Part shown: in pieces, positions 7,753-15,479 of the stretch
How positions within the stretch are numbered: position 1 is the first letter of the stretch
Layout of the letters: the number at the start of each line of letters is the position of its first letter
Origin: Herpetosiphon giganteus
GTDB lineage: Bacteria; Chloroflexota; Chloroflexia; Chloroflexales; Herpetosiphonaceae
DNA: 64,000 bases
NCBI RefSeq assembly: GCF_016907925.1
Contig: NZ_JAFBCZ010000015.1
Location: 1 to 64,000, forward strand
Direction: 5' to 3'
Program-made: the position numbers and the translations under genes
The notes under the pieces: generated by a model
Seen by the model: the letters and a program-made list of their open reading frames with translations, nothing else
Told to the model about the DNA's origin: nothing
Database searches by the model: none

Positions 7753-8139
7753 TTACGGTTGAGGTTGGGTATCGATTTCGAGCCAAGCACCGCGATCGTC
7801 GGGGAAAATCATGGCCAGAATCGCAAATTTCTGGCCGTTAATCAGCAATGGTTGCTCCAACGAAACAGTTTGTTTTTCACCAGCGACCTCAAATTGTTGT
7901 GGGCGAACCTCGATAATTGCCGTGGTTTCGCCGCGCCGAAAACTGCTTAAATGCAGCCAAACCCCTGGTTGAAACTCGCTTGGTGGTACGCCGCGCTTCA
8001 AAATAAAACTATCGGGCTTGGTCTGCGCATAAACTGGCAGGGCTGGGTTGGTAATTGAGGTTGGTTCGGTAGTCATACCACATGCTCCTACTATCACTAA
8101 CAAACTTAATATCAAGATCCGTTGTAAAAGCTGCTGCAT
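7753..8139 (-). CDS. small lipoprotein of unknown function
   Basis: 128-residue protein with a lipoprotein signal: hydrophobic residues 7-18 and lipobox VGAC, with the acylated Cys at about residue 20. The mature part has no recognisable motif. It contains VWLHLSSFRRGETTAIIEV and ends with an acidic/aromatic stretch, suggesting a small beta-rich domain. It stands alone between repeat-rich spacers. A near-consensus leftward promoter (TTGACA-18 bp-TATATT, 8304-8333) would give it an untranslated leader of about 160 nt, long enough to carry regulation. Function unknown. Confidence 0.7.
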   Translation of the reverse strand: MQQLLQRILILSLLVIVGACGMTTEPTSITNPALPVYAQTKPDSFILKRGVPPSEFQPGVWLHLSSFRRGETTAIIEVRPQQFEVAGEKQTVSLEQPLLINGQKFAILAMIFPDDRGAWLEIDTQPQP

Positions 8140-8303
8140 GGGACTTTAATCCTTTTCATTAACTGCAACTTGCTGATAATTAGCTTTAAATTCATCAAAG
8201 GTACTAATGCATCATATTCATAGCCAAATTGAGGGGAATTCGTTAATGAATCAGGATTGGATGAGGAAGGAGGAGGAAAAAGATGCTCAATCAATCACAA
8301 ACG

Positions 8304-8350
8304 AATATACCAAAAACTGTAATTGATTGTCAATAATTTAGCACTATAAT
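8304..8350. promoter_or_regulatory. two overlapping opposed sigma-70-type promoters
   Basis: Leftward: -35 TTGACA (8333-8328), 18-bp spacer, -10 TATATT (8309-8304), reading into the lipoprotein gene. Rightward: -35 TTGATT (8323-8328), 16-bp spacer, -10 TATAAT (8345-8350), reading into 95 bp without a gene and then the hairpin at 8445-8476. The two -35 boxes overlap, so binding of polymerase should be mutually exclusive. Apart from these promoters and the hairpin I see nothing in 8140-8499. Confidence 0.55.
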
Positions 8351-8441
8351 AGCTGTTTAGATACAATTTTTATTGGTTCTTCTTGTTAGGATTTATCAAC
8401 GTGAAGTATGAGGTAGCAGAGCGGATATACTTCCCGCCAAC

Positions 8442-8476
8442 AAAAAACGCAGGGGTTTTCAAGCCTCCCTGCGTTT
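8442..8476. terminator. terminator hairpin downstream of the acyltransferase gene
   Basis: A perfect 10-bp stem AAACGCAGGG/CCCTGCGTTT is followed on the minus strand by a run of six T. The loop contains GTTTTCAAG, recalling the second hairpin of the interspersed repeat, so this terminator may derive from that repeat. Confidence 0.7.
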
Positions 8477-8499
8477 CAAACATACGCTTGCAAAAACGT

Positions 8500-9126
8500 T
8501 TATTCGGCTTTGGGGGCTTTAATTTGAACGGTGCCTTCTTGGGCAGGGAAGCGACCAGCAGACATGCGTTCGTAGAATTCGCGCAACACCGCAAAATCGG
8601 CCTCAATATCGCCGGTTGGGTACAGTAACGGCCCAAAACCCAAGACTTTGCGCTTGTAGTTGATATAGCTCATACCAATCGGAATTTTGGCATTCAAGGC
8701 GATATAGTAAAAGCCTGTTTTCCAGTGATCGGTTGCTTTGCGTGTGCCTTCAGGGGCAACCACCAGAACCAATTTTTCGTGGCGTTCGATCTCATCGACC
8801 ACTTGCTGCACCGCGTTGTAGGTTTTATCGCGGCGAATCGGAATGCCGCCCAACCAGCGCATCAACGTTTTGAAGGGAAAGCGAAACAGCGAATGCTTGC
8901 CAATCCAATAAATTGGCAGTTGGCGCGAAAATGTTGCCAGCAACATCACCGCAAAATCCCAATTGGATGTGTGATAAGCTCCAATCGCGATCCATTTTGG
9001 CTCAGTTGGCACAGTCCCTTCGACTTGCCAACCGACGAGTTTGAGCAACGCTTGGGCAAGCCAACGCAACGGACGGCCTGGTTGTAACGACATCCGCGAT
9101 GGACGAAAGCCACGAAATCGCTTCAT
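8500..9126 (-). CDS. 1-acyl-glycerol-3-phosphate acyltransferase-like protein
   Basis: 208-residue protein of the PlsC/LPLAT acyltransferase superfamily. The catalytic H-x4-D motif is visible as HTSNWD (about residue 52), and the substrate-phosphate motif as APEGTRK (about 125), with a basic, hydrophobic N-terminus suited to a membrane surface. Such enzymes transfer acyl chains to lysophosphatidate or related lipids. This short soluble form with a WKTGFYYIA segment resembles putative phospholipid/glycerol acyltransferases of unproven substrate. ATG at 9126 is preferred over a TTG at 9168 because an AGGAACC site lies ahead. It follows hisS by 50 bp on the same strand and ends at a strong terminator. 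Confidence 0.8.
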   Translation of the reverse strand: MKRFRGFRPSRMSLQPGRPLRWLAQALLKLVGWQVEGTVPTEPKWIAIGAYHTSNWDFAVMLLATFSRQLPIYWIGKHSLFRFPFKTLMRWLGGIPIRRDKTYNAVQQVVDEIERHEKLVLVVAPEGTRKATDHWKTGFYYIALNAKIPIGMSYINYKRKVLGFGPLLYPTGDIEADFAVLREFYERMSAGRFPAQEGTVQIKAPKAE

Positions 9127-9176
9127 TGATGGTTCCTGTTGGGGCGGCAAGCCAACACCTGCCGCCAAAGGCTGAA

Positions 9177-10481
9177 TTAGAGAGCGGTTTTGATCGCCGC
9201 CACGATCGCATCACGGGCCACTGCTTGCTGCTCACCAGTGCGCAAATCTTTCAATTGCACCACGCCTGCCGCCAAATCGTCGGGACCAACCACAAGGGCA
9301 AAATTGGCCCCTTTGCGATCAGCTTCTCTGAATTGATTGGCTACTTTGACTGGATTATAGGCGGTCAGCACACTTAGGCCTGCGGCGCGCAATTCGCCAG
9401 CCAAGCGCAAGCTTTCGTTCTGAAAATCGCTGGCAAACAGTGTTACATAGGCATCGATGGTGCGTTCTGGGCGTGGCCCCATATTAAGCTCAAGCATCAA
9501 ATCAAACAAGCGCTCCAGCCCAAAGGCACAGCCAACGGTCGGCAATGAACGCTTGCTGAACATACCAACCAGATTGTCGTAGCGCCCGCCACCCAACAAT
9601 GAACCCATCGGCGGCGAATCGAGCACTGCTTCAAAAACGCAGCCCGTATAGTACGATAAGCCACGGGCCAAGCTGGGCGAAATTGTAAAGCTATCGGCGG
9701 GCACGCCAAAGCTGGTCAAGACATCGCAAATAGTGCGCAACGCTGATACGGCGGCCAACGCAGGGGCATCATTGGCCAGCACGCTTTCCATCTCGGCTAA
9801 AACTGCGTCAACTGAGCCGCTAATGCCGACAAAATGCAAAACCCGCTCGGCAGCTTCGGCGCTCACACCGCTTTTGAGCAATTCGTTGCGCACACCATCG
9901 TTGCCAATTTTATCGAGCTTGTCGATTGCGCGATACACGCCGCCGGCCTCGTTTTCAGCAACGCCCGCTACCCGAGCTAAACCACTTAAAATCTCGCGGT
10001 GATTGAGCAGCACTTTTGCGCCAGTAAAGCCAATCGCACGCAAGCCTTCAACCACCACCGCGACAATTTCAGCATCGGCGATTGGGCTATCCACGCCGAC
10101 AATATCAGCGTCGAGTTGCCAAAATTCACGGTAGCGGCCTCGAGCTTGGCGTTCGCCACGGAAGGATTGGCCCAAGGCATAGCGTTTGAAGGGCATGGTC
10201 AATTTGCCTTCATTTTGGGCTACCACCCGCGCCAAGGGCACGGTTTGGTCGTAGCGCAGGGTTAATGCATCATCGCCATATTTCAAACGATAGAGCAATT
10301 TTTCTTCGTCGCCAATTTTGCCCTCAAGCGTATCTGAGTATTCGACGATTGGCGTGGAAAGTGGTTCAAATCCATAGCGCTCTAAAACACCAATCAAGGT
10401 GTCAGTGATAAAACGCCGCAAGCGCATGGCTTCTGGCAGGTGGTCGCGCATGCCTTTGTAGGCGCGAGGAGTAATTGGCAT
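9177..10481 (-). CDS. hisS: histidine--tRNA ligase
   Basis: 434-residue class II aminoacyl-tRNA synthetase that charges tRNA-His. The characteristic sequences are present: RYDQTVPLAR (about 76), motif 2 as FRGERQARGRYREFWQLDADI (about 108-128), the histidine-binding LARGLSYYTG (about 268), motif 3 with GGGRYDNLVG (about 297), and a C-terminal anticodon-binding domain from about 335. Length is normal for the family. AAGGA precedes the start codon. The acyltransferase gene is 50 bp downstream. The solute-binding protein gene upstream is on the same strand with its stop 42 bp away. Confidence 0.97.
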   Translation of the reverse strand: MPITPRAYKGMRDHLPEAMRLRRFITDTLIGVLERYGFEPLSTPIVEYSDTLEGKIGDEEKLLYRLKYGDDALTLRYDQTVPLARVVAQNEGKLTMPFKRYALGQSFRGERQARGRYREFWQLDADIVGVDSPIADAEIVAVVVEGLRAIGFTGAKVLLNHREILSGLARVAGVAENEAGGVYRAIDKLDKIGNDGVRNELLKSGVSAEAAERVLHFVGISGSVDAVLAEMESVLANDAPALAAVSALRTICDVLTSFGVPADSFTISPSLARGLSYYTGCVFEAVLDSPPMGSLLGGGRYDNLVGMFSKRSLPTVGCAFGLERLFDLMLELNMGPRPERTIDAYVTLFASDFQNESLRLAGELRAAGLSVLTAYNPVKVANQFREADRKGANFALVVGPDDLAAGVVQLKDLRTGEQQAVARDAIVAAIKTAL

Positions 10482-10523
10482 AAATTCAATTCCTTATTTC
10501 AAGGGCACAATGCCCCAACAGCG

Positions 10524-12134
10524 CTAGCGCTTGAGCGAAACACCAGTTAAATCAAGCTCGCCCAAGGCGGTAATGGTGTAGCCATCAACATACGATTTTA
10601 CCAAGGAATAATCGACACTATGCATCAGCGGAATAACCACAAAATCGCTGAGCAATTGTTCCTCTGCTTGGCGATACAGTGCGCCACGTTTGTCGGCATC
10701 GGCTTCAGCCTTGGCTTGCTCAATCAATTGATCAAACTTTGGATTGCTGTAATTACTGCGGTTATATTGACCATTACTGCCAAACAACACCTCTAAAAAG
10801 TTCTGGGGATCAGGATAATCGGCGATCCAGCTGAGGTCGTACAAATGGTAGTTATCGCGTTCGAGCGCTGCCAAATAATCGCCAAATTGATCTTGGCTAC
10901 GAATTTCAATCGTCACACCAAGCTCATCTTTGGCAATTTGGGCGAGCAAACCAACGCCGCTGCCGCTGCTATAGCCAATGATTGGCGGGAATTTATCGAC
11001 GCTGCCATAGCTCGATTCGCTAATTAATTGTTTGGCGCGGGCAATATCGGCGCGTGGCTCAGGCAAGCGCTCTGGCTCAGCGCCAGGCATACCAGGTGGC
11101 AAAATCCCACGCGCAGCCACAACCGAACCATTGTAGGAAACATCGGCCAATTTGACCCGATCGATCAACAAATAAAAGGCTTCGCGCACTTTGGGATCGT
11201 CGAATGGCGGTTGGTTGACGTTCAAGCCAATGTAGCTCAATTGCAGCTGAGGTGTGACGCGCAATTCGGCGTGTAATGGATCAGCTTCATCATTAATCCG
11301 ATCAAGATCATAGGTGCCAATCGCGGTTACATCGATTTCGCCTTGCTCGAATAAACCCAACGGATTGCTACCTTCAGCACCGATCAGATAGGTAATCCGA
11401 TCCAATTTGGGGGCAGTGCCATAGTAGTATGGGTTTGGCACAAGCTCCATGCGGCGGCGATGGTTCCACAAATCGAGGGTAAACGGGCCAGAACCATTGG
11501 GCTTTTCGAGCCAAGCGCTATTACCTTCAACCGTGCGCCGATCGAGCACAAAGGCTGGTGGGTGGGTCAATTTGAGCAAAAACAGCGAGCTTGGCTGGCG
11601 CAGCGTAATTTCGATCGTCTGATCATCAACAACCTTAACCCCGCTGAGCGAGCTAGCTTGGCCTGTTACTTTTTCCAGCACGCCAGCAATATCATCGAGG
11701 TAGGTTGGCGAAACAATCGAGCCAATGCTAGGATCGGTCGCCCGTTCGAGGCTCCAACGCACATCTTCGGCAGTCAGCGGCGTGCCATCAGCAAAGCGGG
11801 TATTGCTGCGCAACTTGAAGGTATAGACCGTGCCATCAGCAGAAACATCGATTGTTTCGGCCAAATCGGGCACAGCCTCAAGATCGTTGTTGAGCGTTAC
11901 CAAGCCGCTGAACATCAAGCGCGCAATAAAGCCGCTGGTCGTATCGCCAACTAAAGCAGGGTCAATCGTGGCCGGATCGTCGCCTAGAGTCAGAATAAAG
12001 TTGCCACCACCACCAGCTTGGCTTTGGGCGGCTGGAGTTGGCACAGGTGCAGGCACAGAAGTTGGGCTATTGCCAACTGCGCAGCCAACCAAACTGGTCA
12101 GCAATAATCCCACAAGTGAGAGACGTTTAAACAT
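10524..12134 (-). CDS. ABC transporter substrate-binding lipoprotein, peptide/nickel type (SBP family 5)
   Basis: 536-residue secreted lipoprotein with signal peptide MFKRLSLVGLLLTSLVGC (lipobox LVGC) and a Gln/Pro/Thr-rich linker. It is followed by a family 5 solute-binding domain with typical phrases: FILTLGDDPATIDPALVG, FKLRSNTRFADGTPLTAEDVRWSLER, and DYPDPQNFLEVLFGSNGQYN near the C-terminus. It should bind peptides or similar solutes outside the cell for an ABC importer. No permease or ATPase genes lie nearby, so its transporter is encoded elsewhere or it acts as a sensor. ATG 12134 has GAGGAAG 6 nt upstream, which fits the signal peptide better than the longer frame. Confidence 0.9.
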   Translation of the reverse strand: MFKRLSLVGLLLTSLVGCAVGNSPTSVPAPVPTPAAQSQAGGGGNFILTLGDDPATIDPALVGDTTSGFIARLMFSGLVTLNNDLEAVPDLAETIDVSADGTVYTFKLRSNTRFADGTPLTAEDVRWSLERATDPSIGSIVSPTYLDDIAGVLEKVTGQASSLSGVKVVDDQTIEITLRQPSSLFLLKLTHPPAFVLDRRTVEGNSAWLEKPNGSGPFTLDLWNHRRRMELVPNPYYYGTAPKLDRITYLIGAEGSNPLGLFEQGEIDVTAIGTYDLDRINDEADPLHAELRVTPQLQLSYIGLNVNQPPFDDPKVREAFYLLIDRVKLADVSYNGSVVAARGILPPGMPGAEPERLPEPRADIARAKQLISESSYGSVDKFPPIIGYSSGSGVGLLAQIAKDELGVTIEIRSQDQFGDYLAALERDNYHLYDLSWIADYPDPQNFLEVLFGSNGQYNRSNYSNPKFDQLIEQAKAEADADKRGALYRQAEEQLLSDFVVIPLMHSVDYSLVKSYVDGYTITALGELDLTGVSLKR

Positions 12135-12193
12135 AGCACTTCCTCGCTCAGATCCCGTCCACAAGCGACGGTTGAACTATTATAGTACACACA

Positions 12194-12223
12194 AATGGCA
12201 CGAAGAACGCCCTTCGTGCCATT
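12194..12223. terminator. terminator hairpin after the pterin dehydratase gene
   Basis: Perfect 12-bp stem AATGGCACGAAG/CTTCGTGCCATT with a 6-nt loop, lying between the end of the pterin dehydratase gene (12244) and the solute-binding protein start (12134), both on the minus strand. The T-run is short. Confidence 0.6.
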
Positions 12224-12243
12224 CTAGGTCAGTAGCAAATGGC

Positions 12244-12534
12244 TTATTGGGCTGCGGCAAACAGCTGATCGATCGTATCGGCCAAAGCGAAATCTTTTTC
12301 GGTAATGCCCTTTTCATCGTGGGTCGAGAGGGCAATGGTTACTTTATTATAGCGAATGTCAATATCAGGATGATGATTAACGTCCTCAGCAGCATCGGCA
12401 ATCTGGCGTACAAACTCAATTGCAAATGGGAAGGTTGCGAGGCTGTAAGTTTTGCTAATTTGGCCATCGACGATCGTCCAATCGCTGCGTTGCTCTAAGG
12501 CTTGTTGCAATGCTGCCTTCGCCAAAACTGGCAT
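12244..12534 (-). CDS. 4a-hydroxytetrahydrobiopterin dehydratase (pterin carbinolamine dehydratase)
   Basis: 96-residue protein with the family signature EDVNHHPDIDIRYNKVTIAL (about 50-69), whose adjacent histidines bind the pterin. The enzyme dehydrates 4a-hydroxytetrahydropterin to quinonoid dihydropterin and thereby recycles the cofactor of aromatic amino acid hydroxylases. No such hydroxylase is in the window; in many bacteria the protein is present without one, and a moonlighting or protective role is then supposed. ATG 12534 is preceded by AAAGGAG at ideal spacing, replacing the longer frame. It lies 26 bp behind the glycosyltransferase on the same strand, so they share a transcript. 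Confidence 0.9.
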   Translation of the reverse strand: MPVLAKAALQQALEQRSDWTIVDGQISKTYSLATFPFAIEFVRQIADAAEDVNHHPDIDIRYNKVTIALSTHDEKGITEKDFALADTIDQLFAAAQ

Positions 12535-12560
12535 AGTCACTCCTTTGTCGACACTTGGCG

Positions 12561-13832
12561 CTACATGGCTCCAACCACATCGGCATATGGTTCGCCACAC
12601 ACAACATGATCATACAATTCACGAATATCGTGCGCGACGGCGGCCCAGCTATAGCCTTGGGCTGCTTGCACGCCGTTGCGCCCTAATTGTAAACGCAATG
12701 GCTCATCATTCAAGAGCAAACTAATTTTTTCGGCCAAAGCTTCAGGATCTTCGCGCGGCACTAGCAAGCCAGTTTCGCCATCGCGCACCGTGTAGCGCAA
12801 ACCGCCAACATTCGAAGCAATTACCGGCGTGCCACAGGCCATGGCTTCGAGCGCAACCATGCCAAACGATTCGTAGTGCGATGGAACCACGACCATATCA
12901 GCGGCGCTATAAAACAAGGGCAATTTGCGCTGATCTTGCGAGCCTTGGAACGTGACCAAATTACCAATGCCTAATTCGCCTTGCAAACGGCGTAAACGGC
13001 GCATCTCGCTGCCCCATTGATCGGGCGTTTCACGCCGATCGCCGCCAATGATTGCCAAACAAATATCGCCACGCAAGCTTGGCTGTTGCTCGGCCAACAA
13101 GGCTATTGAACGCAACAACGTATCAATGCCCTTGAGCGGCTCGATGCGGCCAACAAACAGCAACATGCGATGCGGATGGGGTGGCACGCCCAACTCTTTA
13201 CGCGCAACATGATGATCAATTGGGTGAAAATGCTCAACATCAACCCCACATGGCACAACCACAATTCGTTCCATGTCGGCTGCATAATGTTCGAGCATTT
13301 GGGCACGATCAAGCGGCGTGGCCGCCACGACCCGATCAACCTCGTGCAACAACATGCGTTCAATTTCGATCCGTTGCTCGGTTTCGGCCTCATCGCCACG
13401 GGCAATCGTATTTTTCATTGCGCCCAAGGTATGAAACATATGGATGACTGGCGTTCCCCACGCATGGCGCAACTCCAGCGCGGCAACGCCAGAGAGCCAA
13501 TAATGGCTATGCACCACATCATAATGAATATCTTCGCCATCAGCCACGCAACGAATTCGATGCACAAACTCTGGCAGATAATCTAAAACCCAGTTTTTAT
13601 CGTAGGGTGCGGCGGGACCAACCCGCACCGCAAAAACGCGCACATTCGGCGCGAGATTGGTAATCAACGGCGTGTTTGGGTCTTGCGAACGGGTGTAGAT
13701 ATCGACTGCAACCCCTTGACGACCCAACTCACGGCTTAATTCACGAACATAGACATTCATTCCGCCGGCTTCTTTGCCACCCAAAGCAGCCAGAGGGCTT
13801 GAATGGACACTCAACATTGCAACGCGGCGCAC
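12561..13832 (-). CDS. MshA-like glycosyltransferase (GT4)
   Basis: 423-residue GT-B glycosyltransferase. The N-terminal segment GGKEAGGMNVYVRELSRELG is characteristic of the MshA/sucrose-phosphate-synthase-like branch of GT4. The donor-site stretch ESFGMVALEAMACGTPVIAS lies around residue 320, with LLFVGRIEPLKGIDTLL around 205. MshA uses UDP-GlcNAc and inositol phosphate in mycothiol synthesis; mycothiol is an actinobacterial thiol, so here a sucrose-phosphate-synthase-like or other activity is equally possible. I chose the GTG at 13832 (VRRVAML), which follows a strong GGGAGGT site. The longer frame runs back into a heptanucleotide repeat array and is not credible. Confidence 0.85.
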   Translation of the reverse strand: MRRVAMLSVHSSPLAALGGKEAGGMNVYVRELSRELGRQGVAVDIYTRSQDPNTPLITNLAPNVRVFAVRVGPAAPYDKNWVLDYLPEFVHRIRCVADGEDIHYDVVHSHYWLSGVAALELRHAWGTPVIHMFHTLGAMKNTIARGDEAETEQRIEIERMLLHEVDRVVAATPLDRAQMLEHYAADMERIVVVPCGVDVEHFHPIDHHVARKELGVPPHPHRMLLFVGRIEPLKGIDTLLRSIALLAEQQPSLRGDICLAIIGGDRRETPDQWGSEMRRLRRLQGELGIGNLVTFQGSQDQRKLPLFYSAADMVVVPSHYESFGMVALEAMACGTPVIASNVGGLRYTVRDGETGLLVPREDPEALAEKISLLLNDEPLRLQLGRNGVQAAQGYSWAAVAHDIRELYDHVVCGEPYADVVGAM

Positions 13833-13895
13833 AGCTACCTCCCGTGTGTGGTTTCTGCCATCAGCATACCACGAAACGGGCCATGCCTTCTGTAA

Positions 13896-14110
13896 GGATG
13901 AAGGATGAAGGATGAAGGATGAGGGATGAACCCAAATGGCAAAAGTCAAAAAGAACATAGGGAGTTAAATTTAACACAGCGGCGCAGAGCGACCGAAGGA
14001 TGAAGGATGAAGGATGAAGCCAAAAGCCTATAGCTCATAGCCGCATCTTCGCGCTCTTCGCGCTCTTCGTGGTTGCTAGCTTTCGTGGCGAAAAATCTCC
14101 CCGATTCCCG
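13896..14110 (+). repeat. heptanucleotide-register mosaic repeat, element 1
   Basis: Five tandem copies of GGATGAA (one variant) occupy 13896-13930, and three more exact copies 13998-14018. An AAAAGTC word is at 13941. A further 7-nt series CAAAAGC, CTATAGC, TCATAGC spans 14020-14040, then a CTTCGCGCT/CTTCGTGGTT array (about 14046-14075) and a CCCGATCCCT word (about 14122). The same blocks in the same order form the element at 37057-37375. Confidence 0.85.
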
Positions 14111-14131
14111 ACACCTAGCCCCCGATCCCTA

Positions 14132-15043
14132 CTATTCTGCAACCGCAATCGGCGTGCGAGTTGGCAGTGGCACAAGCTCAGTTGGGGCAACGCTCAGAAT
14201 CGTACATGGATCATGCGCTGCATCGCAAATTCGTGGCAATTCAGGCGGAACCAGCAACGAATCGGTATCCAAATAGCCTTGATCATACAAGGCTTTGGCC
14301 GAAGCAGGGCCTTGCCAACGCCAATGCCATGGCTCGCTGGTATAGCCCATTAATTCATAAGTAATGAGTTCGCCATCGCGATATTTGATTGGGTAGGATT
14401 GCACCCAACCATATTTGTAAGCATTAGCGTTCAGCCAATCCTTCAACGGATCGGGAATGCGAAAGCCAATTTCGGGTGCGCCTTGGGGCAAAAGATCGAC
14501 CGTTAAGCCAGTTTGATGCTCGCTGGTACCAGGTTTGGCGCTATAGGTTGCGGCGTAGGCAATCGCCTGTTTGCGGCTAATTGGTTTACCAGCTTCGGCG
14601 GCGCTACTCAACTCGTATTGGACCCAGCCCTCGAAGGTATTGGCTTGTTCTGCATACGAACGATAGGCCGAGCGAATTTCGAGTTCAAAGCCATCACGGC
14701 GGGCAGCATCGATTAACGCTTTGAGATCGGCAACCGCTTCGCTGCGCAACAATTGGCCCGAACGCGAACCACGCACTCCAGCCAAGCGCAAATCGAGCAA
14801 TTCAGCCTCGGCAGCGAGCGTCGGAATCAACGGCACAGCCGTGGGGGTTGGGGGTTGGGTTGGGCGCGGCGTGCGCGTTGGAGTTGGCACAGGCGTGCGC
14901 GTTGGCTTGGGCGTTGAAGTCGCACTCGGCGCAACATGTGCTTGTTGCAAATGCACCTGACGATCAGCAATCGCTGCCTGTGAAACCGCCCCACAGCCAC
15001 CCAACAACATTAAACCACATAACCCAGCCAGCAATGACTTCAC
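14132..15043 (-). CDS. D-alanyl-D-alanine carboxypeptidase, VanY/M15B family lipoprotein
   Basis: 303-residue lipoprotein. Signal peptide with lipobox LGGC (Cys about 17), then a Pro/Thr-rich linker of repeated TP(K/R/V)PT units (about 42-72), then a peptidase M15 domain. The zinc and catalytic motifs are visible: SEHQTGLTVDLL (His and Asp ligands) and EPWHWRW (catalytic Glu and His). It should trim the terminal D-Ala from peptidoglycan stem peptides on the outer face of the membrane. The start is GTG at 15043 with only a weak ribosome site. No van-type resistance genes or regulators are nearby, so a housekeeping wall-remodelling role is more likely. Confidence 0.9.
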   Translation of the reverse strand: MKSLLAGLCGLMLLGGCGAVSQAAIADRQVHLQQAHVAPSATSTPKPTRTPVPTPTRTPRPTQPPTPTAVPLIPTLAAEAELLDLRLAGVRGSRSGQLLRSEAVADLKALIDAARRDGFELEIRSAYRSYAEQANTFEGWVQYELSSAAEAGKPISRKQAIAYAATYSAKPGTSEHQTGLTVDLLPQGAPEIGFRIPDPLKDWLNANAYKYGWVQSYPIKYRDGELITYELMGYTSEPWHWRWQGPASAKALYDQGYLDTDSLLVPPELPRICDAAHDPCTILSVAPTELVPLPTRTPIAVAE

Positions 15044-15309
15044 GCGAAAAACCCCAATTCGTTAGCCAACGCTTGCGATTGTACCAAAACAGCGCAATTG
15101 TGCAACTAGCACGCGTTGTAATCACAATTTAGCGGTTGGGTTTAATTGCTCAGTTTGGCTACAGGCAACCAACTCTAAGATCAGCAGGATTATCCCATAT
15201 TTGCGTCAAATAACTCGCTTCTCTCGATTATTAATAGCGAATCGTAACCTTTGGATAAACCAATCATCGAGCGCCCGATATTCTCAGCTATACTTATTAG
15301 TGAGGACAT

Positions 15310-15369
15310 ATGATTCGCTATGGCTTCTATCCAAATCTTAGAGAATCATGCAGCGATAGCTTTCACTAA
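15310..15369 (+). CDS. possible 19-residue small ORF in a leader
   Basis: ATG at 15310 is preceded by GTGAGGA and opens MIRYGFYPNLRESCSDSFH before TAA at 15367-15369. It ends just before the ribosome site (AAGGAGC) of the next small ORF. Length and lack of homology make it uncertain, but the spacing to the following ORFs is orderly. The rest of the 15044-15475 spacer shows nothing else. Confidence 0.25.
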   Translation: MIRYGFYPNLRESCSDSFH

Positions 15370-15380
15370 GGAGCAACCAT

Positions 15381-15479
15381 ATGCAAAATCCCAGCACCCA
15401 GTTACAACCTAAGCAATGGATACTTGAAAGAAGTCGGCTTCGAACAACGATTATGCTCAAGCAGAGTATCCACCCATGA
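15381..15479 (+). CDS. small ORF (32 residues) coupled to the downstream lipoprotein gene
   Basis: ATG 15381 follows AAGGAGCAACCAT, the best ribosome site in this spacer. The ORF encodes 32 residues (begins MQNPSTQLQPKQW, ends LKQSIHP) and its TGA (15477-15479) overlaps the ATG (15476) of the downstream lipoprotein gene as ATGA. That downstream gene lacks its own convincing ribosome site, so translation may depend on this ORF. The peptide is basic and polar with no signal sequence; it may be a leader peptide rather than a functional product. No known family recognised. Confidence 0.45.
   Translation: MQNPSTQLQPKQWILERSRLRTTIMLKQSIHP

Noticed and set aside
8383-8628. 81-codon plus-strand frame overlapping the acyltransferase 3' end
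   Set aside because: Starts in spacer, passes through the terminator hairpin and runs antisense to a clear gene; more likely non-coding.
12561-13958. MshA-like protein starting at 13958
   Set aside because: The extra residues come from the GGATGAA heptamer array and GTG 13832 has a strong ribosome site.
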